From the NCBI GenBank assembly GCA_018828825.1, contig JAHJUV010000049.1, positions 1-8,613 of the forward strand: 8,613 bases of DNA. The letters run 5' to 3'. The notes beneath the pieces were generated by a model, which ran no database searches, was not told the origin of the DNA, and was given only the letters and a program-made list of their open reading frames with translations. Position 1 is the first letter of the stretch; every line of letters begins with the position of its first letter. The position numbers and the translations under genes are program-made. This stretch comes from Planctomycetota bacterium (GTDB taxonomy: Bacteria; Planctomycetota; Phycisphaerae; Sedimentisphaerales; UBA12454). Positions 1 to 6,824 of this stretch are shown piece by piece.

Positions 1-1397
1 GTTTGTTCAACGAATTCGGCATTATGAGCCATCTATACGAGCACCTGTGGGAATACGAAGAATGGGTAAGGCTCGCCCCGCCGGCAATTGCTGCGCTAAA
101 GGCAATAGGTACTGTGGCCCATAGCGAGGCAACTATAGTAGTAGCCCACGAATTTATGGGAATGCCGACGGCTCTGGCGGCAAAAATGGATAAGGGCTCA
201 AATTTCAAATCAGTTTTTCATGCGCATGAGGTCGCGACTGTCCGCCGAATCGTCGAAGAAAAAAGCGGCCACGACACTATGTTCTATAATGTTATGAAGG
301 CCGCTCAGGCAGAAGGGCTTTCGCTGCCGGAAATTTTCGGAGACCAGTCGCACTACGCCAAGCACGCATTGGTCGAAGCCTCCCGGCATTGCGATAACAT
401 TCTCGTGGTCGGAGATTATATAGCCGAGGAACTGCGATTTCTTGCTCATGAATTTTCAACCGCTAATATTAGTTTGGCTTATAACGGCATTCCGGCCTAC
501 CGTATAAATCTTGAAGAGAAGAAACACTCGAAAGCAAAACTCCAGCAATATTGCAAGAATCTGCTCGGCTTTGCGCCGGACTATATTTTTACGCACGTAA
601 CAAGGCTGGTTCGAAGCAAAGGGCTTTGGCGAGACCTGCGGGTTCTCGAACATATCGAAAAAGAGATTCGCCCCCTGCATAAAAGCGCTGTGATGATTCT
701 ATTAAGCACCGAAGTCGGTCCCCGAAGAGCCCGCGATATTATGCGGATGGAATCCGAGTATCATTGGCCGGTCGTACACCACGAAGGGCTGCCGGACCTT
801 AGCGGCGGAGAAGCCGCTTTTTACAGCGCAGTCCAGGAATTCAACGCAAAAAGCAGAAATATAAAAATGATTTTCATAAATCAGTTCGGTTTCGAACGGC
901 AACGCTGCGGACAGAGAATGCCGGAAGATATGGAGTTTATGGATATTCGGAAAGGTTCTGATGTCGAGTTCGGCCAGAGCATTTACGAACCATTCGGCAT
1001 AGCACAGCTTGAGCCGCTGAGCTTCGGCGGAATATGCGTCATGAGTAATGTTTGCGGTTGTGCCGGCTTTATCAATAAAATCAACAGCCCGGACGAAATC
1101 CGCAATGTCATAATCGCCGATTACACCGACCTCGACGGCATAAAATTCAACGATGCCGAAGATATGCTTAAAATAGATATCGGCGTGCGAAATCAGATTG
1201 AGCATCGTGTCGGAGAAAAAGTTGCGATGGAAATACTTACAAGATTGCCGAAAAACGACAAGGAAGCCATTGAAATGATAAATTCCGGCCACGACCTGGC
1301 GGCACAAATGAGCTGGGATGTTGTCGTCGAAAACTACATTTTGCCGGGACTCGCTGCAGCAGTAACCAACTGCAGGACACCCATTTCAGCAGTCTGA
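1..1397 (+). CDS. Glycogen/starch synthase-like glycosyltransferase, 5'-truncated
   Basis: The visible 464 residues are the C-terminal part of a GT-B fold glycosyltransferase resembling glycogen synthases, which add glucose from a nucleotide sugar to a growing alpha-1,4-glucan in the cytoplasm. Seen directly: an FHAHE motif near residues 72-76, where glycogen synthases carry a conserved acceptor/donor-site histidine; a RLVRSKG segment (201-207) matching the family R-x-x-x-KG donor-phosphate motif; and EPFGIAQLE (329-337), the E-x7-E nucleotide-sugar signature. The usual GGL stretch after it is replaced by NVCGCAGF (349-356). The frame is open to the window edge, and the N-terminal glycine-rich loop of the family is missing, so the TTG at 3 is not the real start. 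The gene converges on the pilus-like operon with a 74-nt gap and no clear terminator. The GT-B assignment is solid; the exact substrate (ADP- or UDP-glucose) is inferred. Confidence 0.8.
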   Translation, partial: LFNEFGIMSHLYEHLWEYEEWVRLAPPAIAALKAIGTVAHSEATIVVAHEFMGMPTALAAKMDKGSNFKSVFHAHEVATVRRIVEEKSGHDTMFYNVMKAAQAEGLSLPEIFGDQSHYAKHALVEASRHCDNILVVGDYIAEELRFLAHEFSTANISLAYNGIPAYRINLEEKKHSKAKLQQYCKNLLGFAPDYIFTHVTRLVRSKGLWRDLRVLEHIEKEIRPLHKSAVMILLSTEVGPRRARDIMRMESEYHWPVVHHEGLPDLSGGEAAFYSAVQEFNAKSRNIKMIFINQFGFERQRCGQRMPEDMEFMDIRKGSDVEFGQSIYEPFGIAQLEPLSFGGICVMSNVCGCAGFINKINSPDEIRNVIIADYTDLDGIKFNDAEDMLKIDIGVRNQIEHRVGEKVAMEILTRLPKNDKEAIEMINSGHDLAAQMSWDVVVENYILPGLAAAVTNCRTPISAV

Positions 1398-1471
1398 CAC
1401 TTTTATTCTGCTTCACTCGAAGACATATATCCCGGTGATGCTCTTGTACGCTGTTGTTATATCTGTATCTG

Positions 1472-3229
1472 CTATCTGTTGCTGCCTGATGCCGCTTGAC
1501 TCCAGTTTAATAGTGTTATCGGTGCAGCAGCAAGAGATTCTGATATCTCTTTGTAAGTTTTTACGACCCCGGCAGGCCAGAATCTTTCCTTGATAGCAAT
1601 TCTTTCAATAGTCTTACCGTCACGGCTGTACAAAAGTTCAGCATAATCACGCGATCGCAAAGACCCCGTGCCTATCCACTCGGTAACTTTATGGACATCG
1701 ACCATAACAGCCCCAGTTGAGAAATCTATGGTATCACCAATTATGCCCATCTGCCCAAGCCGCGAGTCTCCCGCTGTTTCGACTATCTGGCCTATCTCTT
1801 CCCCATTTTTGACGCTGAACGTCCGGCTCGCCCAATTGCCCAGTATATATTTCGCAACCATAATCTCAACAGTTCTGTCAACACCGGTGCTTTTTTCTAT
1901 CTCACGAATATTAGTGGCGAAAAAGAGAAGTCTTCGCGGTATTTCAATTATCGCACCTAATTCCATGAAATTGCTCCATAATACAATCTGGTCGCGAAGG
2001 TCTTTTTGCTCTTGGCTGACCCATCCTCTGCCTGCAACAGGATTAAACACTCCTATCCTTATACGGTACTGATACTTTTCTCCAGGTTTTGTGGTGTCAT
2101 CGTGAGCCCAGAAAACTATCTTTTCCAAATCAGCAAGATTTGTATTTGGCGTAAGTTTGACAGCGTCAAATTTAGCATCCTCACTTATATATCGCATCTG
2201 GCCATCAGTTACAGCAGTCGTATCCCTTGCAACTCTTCTCGGCACTGTCGGTGTCCTCACAGTTGAGCTCGGCCTCGGCTGCGACCTTTCCTGAAGCCTT
2301 CTTGCTCTTTCCGCCTCGATTTCCAGGCGTCGCATTTCTTCCCGCTGTTTGGCAATTATTTTTGCCCGTTCATTATAAAAGGACGGACTTATCCACGGTT
2401 CAGTCGGTATCGCATTATAATAAACCGGCGGTTGAAGTATTTCATCGCGAAATTCAGGCTTGGCAAACTGAACTAACGCTATCTCCATTCCATATTCGCT
2501 CGCCTCTTGTGGAAGCTGAAGTCCCTTCTTTATATGGCATATCCTTGTTTGCGGCACCTCAATCCAATCGCTCCAGTTTCCATCAGGCTGTTGAACTATT
2601 TTCTGAAGTTCAACTTTTGCAAAAACAGGTCTTGCGTATTGTTCCATCCGCCACTCTTTTGGCAGATTTCTTCCTGCGAAAGATTCCCTAAACATATCGT
2701 AAAGCGATTTAACATCGATTGCCGATTCAATGGTTACAATGTCCATATCCTCAAGTTCTGTTTTAGCGGTTCCATAGGTAACTGATGCTGAAAGTTCTTC
2801 TGTCGGCACAAACGCCGCCATCCTTATCACAGCAGCACCTGGTTTGTCTATCATAGGCAGCGACGGAATTCGGTAAACCCTGTTTTTTGCCATTTCGGTC
2901 TTGTCAGGATATCCCGGCAGCGGAAATTTCATTCCCGTATCTATGGTTTGCTGAAGCGAATTTGCCAGCAGCGACAGATACTGCGGCTTTTGCGGCTTGT
3001 ACTGGTTAGTAGTATTAGGTTCGCTTTTCAGTTGCTCCTGTAATCTCTGTGCGTTTTTATTGATAGATATATCTATCTCTTTAGGGCCATAGTCTCGACC
3101 GGCGTATTCAATCGAATTAGGATTGCCGATAATGTAGATAAAAAGTATGACAATCGCAGCCAGTCCTGCAATAACCAATATTGCTTTATCAATAAAAAGC
3201 TCTATTATATTTTCTTTTTTTCTGCCCAT
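1472..3229 (-). CDS. Unrecognised 585-aa single-pass membrane protein, third gene of the pilM-like operon
   Basis: I do not recognise a named family. The protein has a short basic cytoplasmic start (MGRKKEN), one hydrophobic helix at about 14-34, and then some 550 residues expected outside the inner membrane. Residues 285-315 are rich in Arg and Glu with a helical heptad look (a likely coiled coil). Residues 316-345 are Pro/Ser/Thr/Arg-rich and look like a disordered linker. This splits the protein into an N-terminal domain (about 85-280) and a C-terminal domain (about 350-570, including YQYRIRIGVFNPV). By position after PilMN-like and PilO-like genes it could play the PilP or GspC role of linking the platform to a secretin, but no PilP lipobox or PDZ domain is visible. 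The ATG at 3227-3229 is used; no good Shine-Dalgarno precedes it, and the 100-nt gap upstream could hold a weak internal promoter. It ends in TAG. Confidence 0.85.
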   Translation of the reverse strand: MGRKKENIIELFIDKAILVIAGLAAIVILFIYIIGNPNSIEYAGRDYGPKEIDISINKNAQRLQEQLKSEPNTTNQYKPQKPQYLSLLANSLQQTIDTGMKFPLPGYPDKTEMAKNRVYRIPSLPMIDKPGAAVIRMAAFVPTEELSASVTYGTAKTELEDMDIVTIESAIDVKSLYDMFRESFAGRNLPKEWRMEQYARPVFAKVELQKIVQQPDGNWSDWIEVPQTRICHIKKGLQLPQEASEYGMEIALVQFAKPEFRDEILQPPVYYNAIPTEPWISPSFYNERAKIIAKQREEMRRLEIEAERARRLQERSQPRPSSTVRTPTVPRRVARDTTAVTDGQMRYISEDAKFDAVKLTPNTNLADLEKIVFWAHDDTTKPGEKYQYRIRIGVFNPVAGRGWVSQEQKDLRDQIVLWSNFMELGAIIEIPRRLLFFATNIREIEKSTGVDRTVEIMVAKYILGNWASRTFSVKNGEEIGQIVETAGDSRLGQMGIIGDTIDFSTGAVMVDVHKVTEWIGTGSLRSRDYAELLYSRDGKTIERIAIKERFWPAGVVKTYKEISESLAAAPITLLNWSQAASGSNR

Positions 3230-3244
3230 AACACCAACAAAAAA

Positions 3245-3273
3245 TTTAAAATTACTGAATCAGTTTCCGGCAA
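3245..3273 (-). promoter_or_regulatory. Possible weak internal promoter ahead of the 585-aa gene
   Basis: On the minus strand TTGCCG (3268-3273) and TTTAAA (3245-3250) are separated by 17 nt, each matching four of six sigma-70 consensus bases. The -10-like box ends 15 nt before the ATG, and no Shine-Dalgarno is seen between them. The stretch is AT-rich, so a chance match is quite possible. Confidence 0.22.
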
Positions 3274-3304
3274 GTATCCGCTTTATAGATTCTACCTTTA
3301 CTAT

Positions 3305-3327
3305 CAGTTATTCCACCCGATAACCTG
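3305..3327 (-). other. Small intergenic hairpin just after the PilO-like gene
   Basis: On the plus strand CAGTTAT (3305-3311) can pair with ATAACCTG (3320-3327), leaving one bulged C at 3325 and an 8-nt loop. In the minus-strand mRNA this hairpin begins 2 nt after the TGA of the 415-aa gene. No T-run follows, so it is not a standard intrinsic terminator. It might act as a stability or processing element between the second and third genes of the operon, or have no role. Confidence 0.25.
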
Positions 3328-3329
3328 TA

Positions 3330-4577
3330 TCAGTCGAAATTGGCGCCGATTTCTGCATTGTCGATATTCCTGTTCATACCATCCTGAATGTACTTTGGTT
3401 TTATCTCATCATAACCTTGACGGTTGAAGACATATTCACAGATAATATTCAGCAAAACAACTGCGTCTTTTCCATAGAAGTACCTTCTGTGCTCTGCGAC
3501 GTCTCTACCAACCGGTTCGATACGGCTCTGAATAATGGTTATCTGATTGTGTCTATATTTTTCAGGTTTTTGGTCGCCCTTATATCCGTAAAAATAATGT
3601 TCCTTCTCGCTGCACAGTTCACTCATAAACTTAAGTATGTCATTCGCCTTGATTATCACGGCCAAACTGAAGTGAACGACATCAATTTGGTCATCGCATT
3701 TTCTGCTTGTCCAGTACTGGTACAAACCGCCTTTTGCGTCGGTAACATAAACAGGCAGTTCGAGACCGTTATCCATAGCAAAACTGGCGGCATCGCTGCG
3801 GGCAAATCGTACGCCAAGAAGCCTTTTTACCGATGATTTTGTCGTGCTGGCAGAACCCTGATTCATCACATTTATGGTATCGACAATATCTTTATGTACC
3901 CAGTATGCAAGCTGGCTATACCAGCATTTCTTCATCGCATTTTCAACCCCGCTGTATTCCCAATTGTCCCATACTGCATATCCGCTGAAAGCTTTTGGGT
4001 TGGCATATACCGGCGTTTCTTCGCTGCGGCGTTTACACAAAAGCTCAATAATTCTGCTCTCTTCTGTTTCCGCCTGTGCCCCGCTCACAGCCTCTTCTCT
4101 GTAAAAATCCGTTGAGATATCAATCGGGCCGGCTTCTTTGCGAATTTCTATATCCGTTGGAGCGTCCAGCGATTTCATATCTTTTGTAAGTTCTGCAAAT
4201 GCAACCATATACGCCCCCCTGAACTCATTGAAAATCTGCACGGATGTCTCATTAGGCTCAGGAAATATCTTGTAACTGAGCAATTCTCTCTGGCTTGTCT
4301 GCCGTGCAAGATTCTCGATTTCATTAGCGTCAGCCTCGTGTATATCTTCAAACATCTTAACCGCTTCATGCTGTTTAGCGGATATGTTTGTTCGCAACGC
4401 CGAATTCACTTCCCTGCCAATCTTTACATTTTCTTTAAGCTTGACGCTTATTTTACCCCGTATCATAGTTGTAGGAATAAACAGCAGCACGGCCACCACG
4501 GTTATCGCTACCGGTATAATAATTGAAGTATTCTTTTTTATTATTCTGACTATGTTCATTTTTATCGTTTTTATCAC
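3330..4577 (-). CDS. PilO/GspM-like inner-membrane platform protein, enlarged (415 aa)
   Basis: Topology fits PilO or GspM: a short Lys/Arg-rich cytoplasmic start, one membrane helix at about 18-38, a helical coiled-coil-like stretch at about 42-100, and then a periplasmic region. The C-terminal part (about 298-385) has a strand-helix-strand order around FSLAVIIKANDILKFMSELC (303-322) and QITIIQSRIEPVGRD (345-359), much like the ferredoxin-like domain of PilO. At 415 residues it is roughly twice a normal PilO; residues about 105-295 are extra and unrecognised. The start chosen is GTG at 4577, which overlaps the TGA of the pilM fusion by 4 nt (GTGA), implying translational coupling. An ATG at codon 7 (4559) is the alternative. 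Akkermansia Amuc_1100, next to pilM- and pilQ-like genes, is a possible distant relative (from memory, not tested). The PilO-like role is inferred from topology and context. Confidence 0.72.
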   Translation of the reverse strand: MIKTIKMNIVRIIKKNTSIIIPVAITVVAVLLFIPTTMIRGKISVKLKENVKIGREVNSALRTNISAKQHEAVKMFEDIHEADANEIENLARQTSQRELLSYKIFPEPNETSVQIFNEFRGAYMVAFAELTKDMKSLDAPTDIEIRKEAGPIDISTDFYREEAVSGAQAETEESRIIELLCKRRSEETPVYANPKAFSGYAVWDNWEYSGVENAMKKCWYSQLAYWVHKDIVDTINVMNQGSASTTKSSVKRLLGVRFARSDAASFAMDNGLELPVYVTDAKGGLYQYWTSRKCDDQIDVVHFSLAVIIKANDILKFMSELCSEKEHYFYGYKGDQKPEKYRHNQITIIQSRIEPVGRDVAEHRRYFYGKDAVVLLNIICEYVFNRQGYDEIKPKYIQDGMNRNIDNAEIGANFD

Positions 4578-6724
4578 TCCGGAGTGCCGGATAACGGCTG
4601 CCCGTCAGGTTTACCATTTTCCCAGAGAAATTTAGCCCTTATTCTAAACCATTTATCTCGTTCTATGTATACAGGTTGTCCGAAAGCATCATATTTTCCC
4701 CTGCCCTTTTCATCAAGGGCAACTGTTTTGTTTATTTCTTCTTCCGTCAGCGGGTCAACAAGTACCTGTCCGCTTGCAGCGATATCCGATGTGTTGGTCT
4801 GACCGGCATGCCCCCCGCCTTTATACTCACTTTCCGGTTTAATTCTTAAGATGCCAATACCTGCAGGCATTCGAGCATCGGCAATATCGACTACGCCTGT
4901 TTCAACTCTGAAATGTTCAATTTCCCCCTTGGAAAATAATTGAAACGGGCTGTTGCCATCGAAAAGTTCGTTAAGATTCATCATTCGTGTTATGACGCCC
5001 CACCTGCTTTTATCATTTCCTACTCCTGCAGGGTCCATAAGCTCGCCAATTTTTTCATAAGGTGTGTAACCCTCAACAATAACGGTAAATCCTTTACCAT
5101 CTGTCGCCTGCCCTTGTAAAGAATCGGCGGATGACGTAGTTCTTGTTATCGACCGCTCTCTTCTGTCAAGTTCAAACGTTGCAGCAGCCAGACTATCGTA
5201 GTAGTCTATCATTATACTCGTTATGAAAACCTGTTTACGTTCATTTCTTGGTATTGCTGCTATTTTTGCAACATCGCTTTCCTCGTAAGCCTTATAAAGT
5301 TCGGCCTGTGCAGGGTTGTTCTGCGCATCCGGAATACATTTAAAGATTATTTTATGGAGTAGAGGAATAATATCCCGATATTTAAACATTCCCATCTGCT
5401 TCTTTATTTTCTCTTCATATTCGCTGCTTCTTGCTTCCTGCTGTTTCAACTGACTGGCTGCATTTTTCGCCAGTTGAAGAATGTTTTGTGTTTCCTGTCT
5501 TTTCGACTGGGCGTTTCTGTCCGAGGAGGCTTTCAGGTCGAGATTCGTCCTGAGTAATGCCAATAATGACGCCGCGAGCAAAATACTTGCCGCAAGTACG
5601 AAGAATTTACTCTTCCTCGCCCATAACATCCTGCGGGCAATCCCTCGCGGTAGAAGATTGCTCTGTATCCTTGCAAGGCCGAGCGCCTGAAGCCCGAGTC
5701 CGTATGCAATCGCTAAATCGCAGAGATTGTCGTGGAGTTTAGCGCTTGAAATACCGCCTGCCGAAACGAGTTTTTCGAATGAATCCGGACGGATAGCGGA
5801 AAGCTGCGTTGTCTGCTGAATATATTTGCTAAGCCCCTGCAGCTTAAAGCCCCCGCCGAGCAATATCATTTTTGTGAAAACCGTTCCCTTGTGACTGCTG
5901 CTGTAATATCCCAACGAACGCTGAACTTCGGCCCCGAAATCGGTAAATACGGGCTTCATAGCGTGAAAGATTTGTCTGACATATTTACTTACAGGGGCGC
6001 TATGTTTGAGTTTCTCGGCTTTTTCAAAGTCGAGTTTAAAAGCATCCGCTATTGCTTTGGTAAAATTATTTCCGCCCAGAGGAATACATCTCTGCCAAAC
6101 TGTTGATTTCGTACATATCACAAGGTTTGTATCGCCCGAACCCATATCGAGTAATACTACCGCCTTTTTGTCGGCACTATCAAGGTCGCTGCGGTCGAAT
6201 TGCGCATAGTTATAAAGAGCCATCGGAGCCATCTGAACAACTGTAACGCAAATATTTTCAGCGCTGTAGTTCTCAAGATGCTTGCTTATAAGCTCGTTCT
6301 TTATCGCAAATATTCCGACCTCGGTTTCAGGACTGTCGGGTTTGGGCATAAGCTGCCAGTCCCATTCGACTTCGTTTATATCGAACGGTATCTGCTGAAC
6401 AGCTTCAAACTTGATTATTTCAGGAACTTTTTTCGGTTCAACAGGCGGAAGTTTTATGAATCTTGCAAAACTCGTCTGGCCTGCAACTGAAATCGCCACT
6501 TCATCTTTGCCCAGTTCGTTTCGGCCGGCAAATGTGGCAAGGCTTGCGCGGATAATCTGATTTTTTTCCTCTTCGCTCAGCCCCTCGGCGCTTAAAACCC
6601 TGGAATGCTCGACGTAATCAAGTCCGATTGCCTCTACACGGTCCCCTGCCTGCTGAAGGCGAAGGGCCTTCAGTGAATTGTTGCCTATGTCAATTGCCCA
6701 TACAGAGCGACCACCAACTGCCAT
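4574..6724 (-). CDS. pilM: PilM-PilN fusion: actin-like pilus assembly ATPase with membrane and periplasmic part (716 aa)
   Basis: Residues 1-350 are a PilM-type actin-like ATPase: AIDIGNNSLKALRL (10-23, phosphate-1 loop), LLDMGSGDTNLVI (191-203, phosphate-2 loop) and ILLGGGFKLQGL (287-298, adenosine loop). It then runs directly into SNLLPRGIARR (355-365), which matches the N-terminal NLLP segment by which free PilN docks on PilM. A membrane helix follows (about 373-391), then a coiled-coil-like stretch (395-445) and a periplasmic region with a PilN-like core (about 498-585). The last 130 residues go beyond a normal PilN. Free PilM is about 350 aa and PilN about 200, so both are present in one chain, arranged like GspL of type II secretion. 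It heads the operon, and its ATG follows a strong Shine-Dalgarno. Expected role: the inner-membrane ring that links the cytoplasmic motor to the periplasmic alignment complex. GspL is the alternative name, but the intact nucleotide loops favour PilM. Confidence 0.88.
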   Translation of the reverse strand: MAVGGRSVWAIDIGNNSLKALRLQQAGDRVEAIGLDYVEHSRVLSAEGLSEEEKNQIIRASLATFAGRNELGKDEVAISVAGQTSFARFIKLPPVEPKKVPEIIKFEAVQQIPFDINEVEWDWQLMPKPDSPETEVGIFAIKNELISKHLENYSAENICVTVVQMAPMALYNYAQFDRSDLDSADKKAVVLLDMGSGDTNLVICTKSTVWQRCIPLGGNNFTKAIADAFKLDFEKAEKLKHSAPVSKYVRQIFHAMKPVFTDFGAEVQRSLGYYSSSHKGTVFTKMILLGGGFKLQGLSKYIQQTTQLSAIRPDSFEKLVSAGGISSAKLHDNLCDLAIAYGLGLQALGLARIQSNLLPRGIARRMLWARKSKFFVLAASILLAASLLALLRTNLDLKASSDRNAQSKRQETQNILQLAKNAASQLKQQEARSSEYEEKIKKQMGMFKYRDIIPLLHKIIFKCIPDAQNNPAQAELYKAYEESDVAKIAAIPRNERKQVFITSIMIDYYDSLAAATFELDRRERSITRTTSSADSLQGQATDGKGFTVIVEGYTPYEKIGELMDPAGVGNDKSRWGVITRMMNLNELFDGNSPFQLFSKGEIEHFRVETGVVDIADARMPAGIGILRIKPESEYKGGGHAGQTNTSDIAASGQVLVDPLTEEEINKTVALDEKGRGKYDAFGQPVYIERDKWFRIRAKFLWENGKPDGQPLSGTPE

Positions 6725-6732
6725 TTTTGGCT

Positions 6733-6738
6733 TCTCCT
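6733..6738 (-). promoter_or_regulatory. Shine-Dalgarno of the pilM fusion gene
   Basis: AGGAGA on the minus strand lies 8 nt before the ATG at 6724. It is the only strong ribosome binding site visible in the window and fixes the start of the 716-residue protein. Confidence 0.85.
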
Positions 6739-6760
6739 GAAACGCCGAATAGCTTATTAT

Positions 6761-6778
6761 TACACACCCTTTTGTGTA
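6761..6778 (-). promoter_or_regulatory. Inverted repeat in the pilM leader (operator or leader hairpin)
   Basis: TACACA (6761-6766) and TGTGTA (6773-6778) are perfect 6-bp arms around a 6-nt spacer. They sit between the predicted transcription start of the pilM operon (near 6789) and its Shine-Dalgarno. This could be a repressor site or a small hairpin in the 5' leader. The arms are short, so chance is possible. Confidence 0.35.
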
Positions 6779-6795
6779 TTGTTACAAGATGATGA

Positions 6796-6824
6796 ATTAT
6801 AACAGATTATGTAAATTATGCAAA
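6796..6824 (-). promoter_or_regulatory. Sigma-70-like promoter of the pilM operon
   Basis: Read on the minus strand: TTTGCA at 6819-6824 (four of six -35 bases), a 17-nt spacer, and a perfect TATAAT at 6796-6801. Transcription would start near 6789, giving a leader of about 65 nt with the Shine-Dalgarno. The -35 box lies over the start codon of the divergent mtaB gene, so the two genes share their control region. On the plus strand the same -10 region reads TATAAC (6798-6803), a candidate -10 for mtaB, but with no convincing -35. Confidence 0.6.

Noticed and set aside
3..5. TTG as the start codon of the glycosyltransferase
   Set aside because: The reading frame is open to the window edge and the N-terminal part of the GT-B fold is absent, so this is an internal codon.
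702..1307. Open frame of 201 codons on the minus strand inside the glycosyltransferase gene
   Set aside because: It lies entirely opposite a gene with clear family motifs, its product has no recognisable domain, and no ribosome site or promoter was noted for it.
1398..1471. Bidirectional terminator between the convergent genes
   Set aside because: Only a 4-bp CTTC/GAAG hairpin is visible, without a T-run on either side.
2227..2691. Open frame of 154 codons on the plus strand inside the 585-aa gene
   Set aside because: Composition is Phe/Ser/Leu-rich in the manner of an antisense shadow frame, and it overlaps a long gene with consistent operon context.
4574..6724. Naming the fusion gene gspL
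   Set aside because: The layout is GspL-like, but all three nucleotide-binding loops and the SNLLP docking segment are of PilM/PilN type; GspL is left as the alternative.
6775..6803. Full sigma-70 promoter for mtaB using TATAAC
   Set aside because: The -10-like box is acceptable, but the sequence 16-18 nt upstream (around TGTATT) does not resemble a -35 box, so it is only mentioned as a candidate -10.
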